This document shows, piece by piece, positions 16,928 through 24,229 of a DNA stretch of 41,344 nt (position 1 is its first letter; every line of letters begins with the position of its first letter). Made by a program: the position numbers and the translations under genes. Origin of the DNA: an uncultured Hyphomicrobiales bacterium (GTDB lineage Bacteria; Pseudomonadota; Alphaproteobacteria; Rhizobiales; Xanthobacteraceae); the NCBI GenBank assembly GCA_903929045.1, contig CAIYTE010000140.1:1-41344 (forward strand). Reading direction: 5' to 3'. The notes under the pieces were generated by a model. The model made no database searches. It worked only from the letters and a program-made list of their open reading frames with translations, and had not been told where the DNA came from.

Positions 16928-17821
16928 ATGAGCGATAATCCAGCCGCATCGCCGCCGGTCTATCCGGAACCGCATCTCGACGTTCATAAGCCGAAGCTGA
17001 AGCTGCCGGCCAAGGCGGCCGACTGCCACGCCCACGTGTTCGGGCCGGCCGACAAATATCCGCAGGCGGCCAACCGGCTCTATCAGGCGCCGGCTGTCCT
17101 GCTGGACGATTATTTGGCCATGCACGACACCGTCGGCATCGCGCGCGGCGTGCTGGTGCAGACCGGGCTCTACGGCAACGACAACAGCTTCATCGTCGAT
17201 TCAATCAACGCCAACCCGGACCGGCTGCGCGGCATTGCCTTGATCAGCGAGACCATTACCGACAAAGAGCTTCGCCATCTGGCGGAGTCCGGCATTCGGG
17301 GTTTCCGCGTCAATCGCACGGCGGCGACCGGGCTTGAAATCGAGGTGTCGCGCAAGCTGGCGCACCGCGTGAAGGACTTCGGCTGGCACGTGCAGTTCCT
17401 GCTCGATGTCGAGGATCATCCGGATCTCGACACGTTGCTCGGCAGCTTTCCGACGGAAGTCGTTATCGATCACATGGGACGCCCGAACCCGAAGACGGGC
17501 GTGAGTGCACCCGGGTTTCAGGCGCTGTTGCGCTTGCTCAAGTCCGGACGGGGCTGGGCGAAGCTGTCGGCACCGTATCGCACGTCGCTCGCCGAGCCGC
17601 CCTACGGCGACCTCACGCCGTTCGCACATGCCTTGGTCGATGCCGCGCCGGACTGGCTCGTCTGGGGCTCGGACTGGCCGCATGTGCTCTTGAAGAAGAC
17701 GATGCCGAATGACGGCGATCTGGTTGACCTGATTGCCGACTGGGTGCCGGACGAGGCCGCCCGCAATCGCATCCTTGTCGACAATGCGGAACGGCTCTAC
17801 GGCTTCGGCAAACCTCTATAG
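16928..17821 (+). CDS. Amidohydrolase, 2-pyrone-4,6-dicarboxylate lactonase (LigI)-like
   Basis: TIM-barrel hydrolase of 297 residues in the amidohydrolase superfamily. DCHAHVFGP supplies the HxH motif near residue 35. The next motif is DHMGRPN. Later, VWGSDWPHV carries the C-terminal Asp. LigI and its many relatives hydrolyse lactones such as 2-pyrone-4,6-dicarboxylate without a bound metal. The family also includes sugar lactonases, so the substrate is not fixed. The ATG gives MSDNPAASPP and a short polar leader of about 25 residues before the barrel. It follows a Bug gene closely and converges with the amidase gene. Its stop codon lies inside a 14-bp tandem duplication. Confidence 0.85.
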   Translation: MSDNPAASPPVYPEPHLDVHKPKLKLPAKAADCHAHVFGPADKYPQAANRLYQAPAVLLDDYLAMHDTVGIARGVLVQTGLYGNDNSFIVDSINANPDRLRGIALISETITDKELRHLAESGIRGFRVNRTAATGLEIEVSRKLAHRVKDFGWHVQFLLDVEDHPDLDTLLGSFPTEVVIDHMGRPNPKTGVSAPGFQALLRLLKSGRGWAKLSAPYRTSLAEPPYGDLTPFAHALVDAAPDWLVWGSDWPHVLLKKTMPNDGDLVDLIADWVPDEAARNRILVDNAERLYGFGKPL

Positions 17822-17841
17822 CTTTGCCTCTACAGCTTTGC
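17814..17841. repeat. Tandem 14-bp duplication spanning a stop codon
   Basis: Two adjacent copies, CTCTATAGCTTTGC then CTCTACAGCTTTGC, differ at one base. The first copy contains the TAG stop of the lactonase-like gene. The second lies in the 24-base gap before the convergent amidase stop. It is probably a replication-slippage duplication and gives no sign of a regulatory role. Confidence 0.75.
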
Positions 17842-17845
17842 CGCT

Positions 17846-19249
17846 CTAGCTAGGCAGCTTCAGCGCTGGGCGATGGGCGGCCCAGCCTGCCGCTTCGCAA
17901 TAAGCGTGCGCCACGCGATAGACCGTCGGTTCGTCGAAGGCCTTGCCGCAGATCTGCATGCCGAGCGGAATGCCGTCGCGTGAGAATCCGGTCGGCACGG
18001 CGATGGCTGGCGTGCCGGTGATGTTGAACGGCATGCGCACGTGCCGTTCGTAGGTCTTGGCGATCAGGTCGGGATCGTCGAGGTCACAGGGCAGCTCAAG
18101 CCCTGACAAGGTGATGACGACGTCATAGTTCTGCATCAGGTCCCCGAATTCCGCGCTCAATGTCGTGCGCGCCTGCAGTGCCTTGATGTATTCCTCGGCG
18201 CGGATGAAGGCGCCGTTGAGCAGCTTGCGGCGGCTGATCTCGCAGTAGTCCTGCGGGCGCTGCTTCAGCCAGGCCTCGTGGACGACGTAGGACTCGGCCT
18301 GGATGATGGCGCGGCCGCAGGCGGCCCAGGCCGACAGCGGCGAAAGCTTCACGGTGCTCACCTTGGCGCCGAGTTCGCCCAGCGTCACGATGGCGCGGTC
18401 GATGCCGCCCTTGAGTTCGTCATTGGCGGCGGCGTCGGTCGTATAGAAGTGCTCAATGACGCCGATGCGCAGACCCTTGATGCCGTTGCGCAGTCCCGTG
18501 ATGCAGTTTTTCGGCAACACGTTACGGCTGCTGACATCGCTCGGGTCGTAACCGGCGATGCTTTCATGAACGATGGCGTTGTCTTCGACCGTCCGTGTGA
18601 GCGGGCCGAGATGATCGAGCGAGAACGAGAGCGGCACCGCGCCGCTGCGGCTGACGAGGCCGTAGGTCGGCTTCATGCCGACGATGCCGCAGCACGTCGC
18701 CGGGTTGCGCACTGAGCCGCCCGTGTCGCTGCCGAGCGCCGCCGGGATCATGCCGGCCGCGACCGCAGCAGCCGGGCCGCTGGAGGAGCCCCCCGGATGC
18801 AGCTTTTTGTTCCAAGGATTGCGGGCGGGCGGCCAGGGCAATTCATAAGTCGGCCCGCCGGAGCCGAATTCGTGCAGCGCCATCTTGCCCATCATGATCG
18901 CGCCGGCCTCGCGCAGGCGCCTCACGACATGGGCGTCCTTACTGGCGACATTGTCGGCAAGAATTTTGGAATGGCAGGTGGTGCGCAGGCCTTCGACATC
19001 GATCAGGTCTTTGAGACCGTAGGGGATGCCGTGCATGGGGCCGCGATAATCGCCCGCCGCGATCTCGGTCTCGGCCACTTTCGCCTGCGACAAGGCGTCC
19101 GCGGCCGTCACCTCGATGAAAGCGTTATAGGTCGGATCGAGCGTCTCGATGCGGGCCAAAGCGTGCTTCGTGAGTTCGACCGGCGACAATTTTCTCGATT
19201 GGATGAGTTTGGCGGCGTCCGCGATCGTGACGAAATCGAGATCGCTCAT
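17846..19249 (-). CDS. Amidase-signature hydrolase (AtzE/GatA-like)
   Basis: Amidase signature enzyme of 467 residues with an intact Ser-cisSer-Lys triad. Lys80 is in YGLKDLIDV, the cis-Ser is in HPGGSSSGPAA (about 155-156), and the nucleophile Ser179 is in DTGGSVRNPA. It hydrolyses a C-N amide bond, releasing ammonia or an amine. Resemblance to GatA is only at fold level. No gatB or gatC is adjacent. A 61-codon gene of AtzG type overlaps its ATG by 4 bases upstream, the same arrangement as the AtzE/AtzG pair of cyanuric-acid catabolism, where the small protein is part of the enzyme. A substrate other than 1-carboxybiuret is likely, since no other atz genes are present (inference). Confidence 0.88.
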   Translation of the reverse strand: MSDLDFVTIADAAKLIQSRKLSPVELTKHALARIETLDPTYNAFIEVTAADALSQAKVAETEIAAGDYRGPMHGIPYGLKDLIDVEGLRTTCHSKILADNVASKDAHVVRRLREAGAIMMGKMALHEFGSGGPTYELPWPPARNPWNKKLHPGGSSSGPAAAVAAGMIPAALGSDTGGSVRNPATCCGIVGMKPTYGLVSRSGAVPLSFSLDHLGPLTRTVEDNAIVHESIAGYDPSDVSSRNVLPKNCITGLRNGIKGLRIGVIEHFYTTDAAANDELKGGIDRAIVTLGELGAKVSTVKLSPLSAWAACGRAIIQAESYVVHEAWLKQRPQDYCEISRRKLLNGAFIRAEEYIKALQARTTLSAEFGDLMQNYDVVITLSGLELPCDLDDPDLIAKTYERHVRMPFNITGTPAIAVPTGFSRDGIPLGMQICGKAFDEPTVYRVAHAYCEAAGWAAHRPALKLPS

Positions 19250-19431
19250 GGCAGATCAGCCTGAACGATGAAGACATGCGCCGGTTCCGTGGTGGCCGTG
19301 CGTGCGGCATCAAGCGCCGGCGTCAGCGCGAGCCCGCGCTCGACGGCCGCATTCACCAGAGCGGGATAATCCGCATAGGTCTGGCTCAGTCCCGCGCGCC
19401 TGGCGAGATCGGCAAGTTGATCGTCGGTCAT
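19246..19431 (-). CDS. AtzG-like small subunit (DUF4089-type)
   Basis: A 61-residue protein starting at the ATG that gives MTDDQLADLARRAGL. It resembles AtzG/DUF4089: a short helical region, ALVNAAVERG, and a C-terminal EPAHVF matching the EPA(P)VF motif of that family. AtzG folds like GatC and binds AtzE as a required small subunit. Here the gene's TGA overlaps the amidase ATG (ATGA), pointing to coupled translation and a stoichiometric complex. An upstream in-frame start at 19488 would add 19 residues unlike the family. It has no visible domain apart from the short helical region. Identification rests on the C-terminal motif, length and context. Confidence 0.7.
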   Translation of the reverse strand: MTDDQLADLARRAGLSQTYADYPALVNAAVERGLALTPALDAARTATTEPAHVFIVQADLP

Positions 19432-19491
19432 TTGGCCGACCTCCCTGGAAGCATTTCTTGTCAGCGTCGGCTCTTTATATGGCCGCACGGG

Positions 19492-19526
19492 GAGTTTCGG
19501 TAACGTTTCCAGGTTTTGCCAAACTC
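19492..19526. promoter_or_regulatory. Dyad symmetry upstream of the amidase pair and LysR paralogue B
   Basis: The 148-base divergent gap holds GAGTTT (19492-19497) and AAACTC (19521-19526) as a perfect inverted repeat around GGTAACGTTTCC, itself an imperfect palindrome with an AACGTT core. AGTTTCGGTAA starts at 19493. This placement is typical of a LysR auto-regulatory site with a divergent target. Confidence 0.42.
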
Positions 19527-19579
19527 AATTAATGGAAATAAACTTTACAAAAGCCGAAACCGGGTCAGCCGTGTCAATC

Positions 19580-20545
19580 ATGTCAGAAACCTACAGAATC
19601 CAGCAGTTACGGCAGTTTTTGATCGCGGCGGAGAGCGGCAGCTTCCGCGCCGCGGCCTCCGGCACGTTCCGCTCAGCGGCCGCCGTGTCGACCGCCATGC
19701 GCGACCTCGAATTGCAGGTCGGCGCGCCCCTGTTCGAGAAGGGACAGCGTGCCCGCCTGACGCCCTTGGGCGAGACGCTGACGCCTTTGTTTGCCGAACT
19801 GCTGCGCACCCACGATCGTGTCGTCAGCGACGTGGATCAGCTTGCCAAGGCCGAGCGCGGGTCGTTGTCGGTGGCCGTGGTGCCGTTTCTGGCCGAGGAG
19901 TGGTTTCCCGCCGTCTTGCGGGGCTTTCTCGTCAGTCACCCTGACGTTGCCATCAAGGTGACGGATGAGCGCTCGCGCCACATCCGGCGTTTGGTCGCCG
20001 AGGGCGCCGCAGATATTGGCATTGCCGCCAAGCTTGTCGATGATCCCAAGCTGACCTTCAATCCAATCGCAGCAGATGCGTATGGTGTGGCGTGCCGGTT
20101 CGACCATCCGATCGCGCGCCGCAAGGCGCCGCTGACCTGGAGCCAACTCACCGGCGAGAAGTTGATCGGCAATGACGGCTTCGAGACTTTGGTCGGCCAC
20201 GGTCTCGGCGAGTGGATCGAAAATCCGGTGATCTCTGTTTCGAGTCGCACTTCGATGATGGACTGCGTACGGCAGGGTGTCGGCATCACCATATTGCCGC
20301 GGCTGACCAAGCCGACCATCGCCCAGGACATCGTCTTCGTGCCGCTGGTGAAGCCGAAGGTGACGCGGCTGGTGGGTATCATCACGCGCCGCGGCCAGAC
20401 CTTGTTGCCGGCGGCGCGCGACATGTACGACTTGGTCGAGGCGCAACTGCGGCTCTACGCCAAGGCGCACGGCGCAACTCTGGTCGACGGCAAGGTGAAA
20501 TCGCCCGTGGCCAGTGGCAGCCGCGGACGCAAGGTCGGGCACTAG
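19580..20545 (+). CDS. LysR-family transcriptional regulator (paralogue B)
   Basis: LTTR of 321 residues starting MSETYRIQQLRQFLIAAE. A start at 19532 would add 16 residues not seen in paralogue A. The helix-turn-helix lies at about 6-55, and the effector-binding domain starts near LSVAVVPFLAEEWF. The recognition-helix region (FRSAAAVSTAM) matches paralogue A (13688-14638), so the two may bind similar operators but sense different ligands. It is divergent from the AtzG-like/amidase pair, the classical layout for a LysR activator and its target. It converges with the aldo/keto reductase gene, with 7 bases between the stops. Confidence 0.9.
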   Translation: MSETYRIQQLRQFLIAAESGSFRAAASGTFRSAAAVSTAMRDLELQVGAPLFEKGQRARLTPLGETLTPLFAELLRTHDRVVSDVDQLAKAERGSLSVAVVPFLAEEWFPAVLRGFLVSHPDVAIKVTDERSRHIRRLVAEGAADIGIAAKLVDDPKLTFNPIAADAYGVACRFDHPIARRKAPLTWSQLTGEKLIGNDGFETLVGHGLGEWIENPVISVSSRTSMMDCVRQGVGITILPRLTKPTIAQDIVFVPLVKPKVTRLVGIITRRGQTLLPAARDMYDLVEAQLRLYAKAHGATLVDGKVKSPVASGSRGRKVGH

Positions 20546-20552
20546 CGCTGTT

Positions 20553-21518
20553 TTATTTCTTTTCCTGGGTCGGCGAGGCGTCCATGCCGACGTCGATCAG
20601 GTTGCCGTAAAGTTCGGCGAGCTTGGCCGTGTCAGCGGCAGGCAAAGGTGGCATCAGCAGCGATTTGATATTGGTGCGCAGATGATCGCGGTTGCCCGTG
20701 CCGAAGAGAACGACATCGACGCCGGGTTCATGAACGGCAAAGCGATAGGCGGCCTCGGTGATGCTCGCCGCGCCGCCCTCGTGCAGCAGGAAATCCAGCG
20801 GCTCGGGATTGTCGGCGATCTCTTTCGAAATCTTGCCGGCGGCCGCAGCCTGCTTGAGCGCCGCGACCACGCGCTCGTTCTTGGTGAAAATACTGCGAAC
20901 GGCGAACATCAGCAGCGTGCCTATCTTCTTTTCCTGTGTGAGCGAGAACAGCTTCTTGCGCGTGCCCTGATGCATCATGTTGAACGCCACCATGAAGACT
21001 TCCCACACGCCCTCGTTGACGGCGCGCAGCAGCATTTCATGGGTGAAATCGTCGACCGGTGACTCGGTGATGCCGAGATGGCGAATCTTGCCTTTTTCCT
21101 TCGCCGCCAGCAGCGCCGGTAAGACGACATTGATGGTGTGATCGTATTCGGCGACGCGGACGCCGTGCAACTGGAACACGTCGATGTAGTCGGTGCCGAG
21201 CTGCTTGAGTGAATTGTCGATGTTCTGGGTGACGCGGGCGGAATCGTACCATTCGCCGTTGCGCACGACGTGCACCTTGGTCGCCACCACGACCTTGTCG
21301 CGTTGCAGCTTTTTCAGTGCCTTCCCGACGGTCGGCTCGGTGCCGTAGGCCGGCGCGGTGTCGAGGAAATTGACGCCGAGATCGACCGCCTCGAGCACCA
21401 GGTCAGCTGCTTGATCTTCAGTTTTGCCCGCGGGCAGGCCGAGACGGCTGAAGCCGCCGCAACCAAGGCCGGCGACGCTGACGCGCAGGCCGGTGTTGCC
21501 AAGTGTCGTGTAGCGCAT
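20553..21518 (-). CDS. Aldo/keto reductase
   Basis: NAD(P)H-dependent oxidoreductase of 321 residues. The AKR tetrad is in place: Asp53 and Tyr58 in NFLDTAPAYG, Lys81 in VVATKVHV and His118 in VFQLHGV. GLGCGGFSRLG opens the barrel. The type resembles D-threo-aldose/L-fucose dehydrogenases and related YajO-like AKRs. It is the last gene of a five-gene minus-strand operon (Bug, two enolase-superfamily enzymes, SnoaL-like, AKR) with gaps of 24-29 bases. This suggests the pathway handles a sugar acid, aldehyde or ketone. The substrate cannot be read from the sequence. Confidence 0.88.
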   Translation of the reverse strand: MRYTTLGNTGLRVSVAGLGCGGFSRLGLPAGKTEDQAADLVLEAVDLGVNFLDTAPAYGTEPTVGKALKKLQRDKVVVATKVHVVRNGEWYDSARVTQNIDNSLKQLGTDYIDVFQLHGVRVAEYDHTINVVLPALLAAKEKGKIRHLGITESPVDDFTHEMLLRAVNEGVWEVFMVAFNMMHQGTRKKLFSLTQEKKIGTLLMFAVRSIFTKNERVVAALKQAAAAGKISKEIADNPEPLDFLLHEGGAASITEAAYRFAVHEPGVDVVLFGTGNRDHLRTNIKSLLMPPLPAADTAKLAELYGNLIDVGMDASPTQEKK

Positions 21519-21542
21519 GACGTGTCCTTTAAACGCTTAAGT

Positions 21543-21980
21543 CTATTTGCGGCGAAACGTGTCGGCGGACTTCAACTCGCGGATTTTCCAGCCCGACGCC
21601 GTTTTGCGCAAAGATGCGTTGGAGAGCGCGACCGTGAGCGGCACGTTCATGGGCGCCGGCGGCGGCGCATCCGCCGGCTCCGCCGTGTGCTGATAGACTG
21701 TCAGATAGAACTGCATCTCTGCATTGTTCTCGTCGACCGCATTGACCAGCGCATTGGTGATGACGTGGCGGGTGCGGGCGCTCTTTGGCCGTTCGGCCAT
21801 CGCCGCGCGTACACCGGCGGAACCGGCCAGCTGCTTACCCTGGCGATGCCAGACGCCATCGTCGGTAAAACTGTTGGCGACGCCGTCGTAATCGGCGCTG
21901 TCAAGCGCGGCCCACAGCTTGACGATGGCGCGTTCGGCGGCGCGCTCGACCACGATCTGCGCGGTCTCCGACAAAGACAT
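21543..21980 (-). CDS. SnoaL/NTF2-like protein
   Basis: A 145-residue protein of the SnoaL-like (NTF2-fold) group. The helix IVKLWAALDSADYDGVANSF leads into the DDGVWHRQGK strand pattern, then RHVITNALVNAVDENNAEMQFYLTVYQ and a final strand (ASLRKTASGWKIRELKSAD). AAGGAG stands seven bases before the ATG. Such proteins include dehydratases, isomerases and ring-hydroxylating dioxygenase small subunits, but also folds of unknown function. It lies between enolase-superfamily enzyme 1 and the aldo/keto reductase, so a metabolic isomerase or lyase role is plausible (inference). Confidence 0.72.
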   Translation of the reverse strand: MSLSETAQIVVERAAERAIVKLWAALDSADYDGVANSFTDDGVWHRQGKQLAGSAGVRAAMAERPKSARTRHVITNALVNAVDENNAEMQFYLTVYQHTAEPADAPPPAPMNVPLTVALSNASLRKTASGWKIRELKSADTFRRK

Positions 21981-22007
21981 TCGAATTCTCCTTGAGGAAG
22001 TACGGCG

Positions 22008-23099
22008 CTAGTTGACGCCGTAGGTCGTGAACAGGTCGGGCGCGAACTTCAGCCCGAAGCCGGGGCCGGTCGGCACTGTCATTTCACCATTCACCGGGAT
22101 CGGCGGGTTTTCGAACATGCGCCAGGTCCACGGCATGTATTCGAGCAGCGTCGCGTTCGGGGCCGCCGCGATCAGCGACACGTGGATTTCCGGGATGAGG
22201 TGGCTGACGACCGGCAGATTGAAGGCCTCGGCCATACCGGCGATCTTCATCCACGGCGTGATGCCGCCGGCGCGGAACAGGTCGATCATGACGACGTCAC
22301 AGGACCGGTGCGTCATCAACTCCTGAAACGGCGCTATGTCGTACAGGCGCTCGCCGGCACAGATCGGCGTGTGCAGCGCCGCAGCGATCTCGGCGAGCCC
22401 CTTGTAGTCGTTGGCCATGGTCGGATCTTCGATCCAGCCGAGCCCGACGTCCTCGACGCGGCTCAGGATGCCAATGGCTTCGGCGACGCCCCAACGCTCG
22501 TTGATGTCGACCATCAGATTGACGTTCGGGCCGACGGCGTCGCGGATGATGCGAATGCGCTCGATCTCTTGCGCCGGTGTGAGGCCGGGCACGGCCATCT
22601 GCGTTTTGATCTGGGTGTAGCCTTTCTTGACCAAAGCGTGCGCGGAGGGCGCGAGCTTGTCGGTCGGCGTCGTGCGCACCAGTGCGCCGCTGGCATAGGC
22701 CGGCACCTTGTCGCGCAGACCGCCGAGCAGCAGCGAAACAGGCTGGTTCAACGCTTTGCCGCGGATGTCCCACAGCGCCGTATCGATCGGCGTCATCGCC
22801 AGCGTGGCAAGTCCGCCCGGACCGCAGTGGCTTGCCGCGGCGCGCATTTTGGAGGCGACCAGCTCGGGGCGCAGCGGGTCTTCGCCGGTGACGGCCTGGC
22901 CAAGCAATTCGACGGCGAGCTTGAGCGCGGGCAGCAGCTTGCCGCCGAAGCCGGTCGCGCCGATGCCTTCGATGCCTTCGTCGGTCTGAACGCGAACGGC
23001 GAGGAAGTCGCGCTGCATCGTCGGCATGGGCGGCGCGCCGACAATCGGTTCTTCAACCGGAAAGCGCACGTGATTGACCTTGATCGAGGTGATTTTCAT
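22008..23099 (-). CDS. Mandelate racemase/muconate lactonizing enzyme family (enolase superfamily 1)
   Basis: Enolase-superfamily enzyme, 363 residues, that should abstract a proton alpha to a carboxylate and assist racemisation, dehydration or cycloisomerisation. Metal ligands are Asp198 (MVDIN), Glu224 (WIEDP) and Glu250 (AGE). The mandelate-racemase Asp-His dyad is present as Asp273 and His300, and Glu320 is in LLEYMPW. The second-strand base motif reads IKTQM. Lys165 is present but the usual second Lys of K-x-K is Gln167. So the Lys side of the site is altered while the His-Asp base is intact. The gene lies 29 bases after enolase superfamily 2 on the same strand. The exact substrate is unknown; a sugar acid or hydroxy acid is likely. 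Confidence 0.87.
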   Translation of the reverse strand: MKITSIKVNHVRFPVEEPIVGAPPMPTMQRDFLAVRVQTDEGIEGIGATGFGGKLLPALKLAVELLGQAVTGEDPLRPELVASKMRAAASHCGPGGLATLAMTPIDTALWDIRGKALNQPVSLLLGGLRDKVPAYASGALVRTTPTDKLAPSAHALVKKGYTQIKTQMAVPGLTPAQEIERIRIIRDAVGPNVNLMVDINERWGVAEAIGILSRVEDVGLGWIEDPTMANDYKGLAEIAAALHTPICAGERLYDIAPFQELMTHRSCDVVMIDLFRAGGITPWMKIAGMAEAFNLPVVSHLIPEIHVSLIAAAPNATLLEYMPWTWRMFENPPIPVNGEMTVPTGPGFGLKFAPDLFTTYGVN

Positions 23100-23128
23100 G
23101 GAAGTCTCTCCGGCAGGATCGAGAAAAC

Positions 23129-24229
23129 TCAGTCGACGCGCAGCTTCTCCAGCAGCTTCAGGTCCGGCTCGACGCCGAGACCCGGTCCTTGCGGGACCTG
23201 AAGCGTGCCGTTCTTCGGGACGTACCAGTCGCCGAACGGATCGTCAGCGAGATCGACGTACAGCCGTTCGATGAACGGTGCGCGCGACAATGCCGCGCTC
23301 AGATGCGCGGTGGCGATGAGGGCAGGGCCGAAATAAGCCGAGTGCGGCACGACCGCGACACTGGCCTGGTTGGCCATCGCATAGATGTCGCGCACCACCG
23401 AAATGCCGCCGATCTTCGCGACGCTCGGCTGGATGTAGTCGGCCGCGCGGCTTTCGATCAGCCGGGCGAAATCCTGCGGTGTCTGGATGGTCTCGCCGGT
23501 CGCGACGGCAACGCCGCTGGTGTCGCGGGCAATGGCCAGTGCTTTGAAATCCTCGACGGGCCAGACAGGCTCTTCGACCCATTTCAGGCCGAGATCGCGG
23601 AGCGCGCTCATCTTTGTCACGGCTTCCTGCAACGTCCACGGTGCGTTGACGTCGACCATCACCGGGCCGCCCTTGGCTTCGCGGACCAGCTTCGCGGACG
23701 AACTGATTTCGTCGTAGCCGACCTCGTGAACCTTGATGTCGGTGAAGCCGCGGCTCAGTGCTTGGTCGCAGTAGTGAATGACGGCTTTGGTGTCGTTGTA
23801 CTTCAGCAGGCTGGCATAGGCCGGAATGGTGGCCGCCGCGCCGCCGCCCAGCAATTTATGGATCGGCTGCTTGGCGACCTTGCCGAGAATGTCCCACAGC
23901 GCGATGTCGAGGCCCGATAGCGCGTACATCACCGGGCCGGCGCGGCCGATGCCGTAGGTCTTGCGGATCAGCGAACTCATCAGCTTGGAAATGTCGGTCG
24001 GGTCGGCGCCGATGCAGGCCGGTTCGACGAGGGTTTCGATCAGCGAGCGGGTCGCTTTCCACACGCGGTGCGGAAACGCTTCGCCCCAACCGACGATGCC
24101 TTCGTCGGTTTCGACCTTGATCAACAGCGTTTCGAATGACGTTCGCGGCTCGCCGGCGAATTTCGGCTGCGGACCGCTCAGGATGAGTTGTTGCCGGTAG
24201 ACGATACCGGTGACTTTTGTAATTTTCAT
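23129..24229 (-). CDS. Mandelate racemase/muconate lactonizing enzyme family (enolase superfamily 2)
   Basis: Second enolase-superfamily enzyme (366 residues), clearly different from the first. The capping domain starts ITKVTGIVYRQQL. Metal ligands are Asp193 (MVDVN), Glu219 (WVEEP) and Glu246 (ATGE). The base motif reads DIKVHEV: Lys166 is kept and His168 replaces the second Lys. At the position of the MR Asp270 stands Ser269 (QPSVAKIGG), while His296 is present (VVPHSAYFG). The site therefore lacks a complete His-Asp dyad. Its start overlaps the Bug gene's stop by 4 bases, so the two are translationally coupled. This suggests the Bug protein brings in its substrate (inference). Confidence 0.87.
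   Translation of the reverse strand: MKITKVTGIVYRQQLILSGPQPKFAGEPRTSFETLLIKVETDEGIVGWGEAFPHRVWKATRSLIETLVEPACIGADPTDISKLMSSLIRKTYGIGRAGPVMYALSGLDIALWDILGKVAKQPIHKLLGGGAAATIPAYASLLKYNDTKAVIHYCDQALSRGFTDIKVHEVGYDEISSSAKLVREAKGGPVMVDVNAPWTLQEAVTKMSALRDLGLKWVEEPVWPVEDFKALAIARDTSGVAVATGETIQTPQDFARLIESRAADYIQPSVAKIGGISVVRDIYAMANQASVAVVPHSAYFGPALIATAHLSAALSRAPFIERLYVDLADDPFGDWYVPKNGTLQVPQGPGLGVEPDLKLLEKLRVD

Noticed and set aside
15687-16949. N-terminal extension of the amidohydrolase frame (742 codons in all)
   Set aside because: The extension lies antisense to the Bug gene and the intergenic region and shows no domain. The real protein begins at KIDSHIH.
19246-19488. Longer form of the AtzG-like protein starting at 19488
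   Set aside because: The extra 19 residues are not family-like, and the internal ATG at 19431 gives the usual short form.
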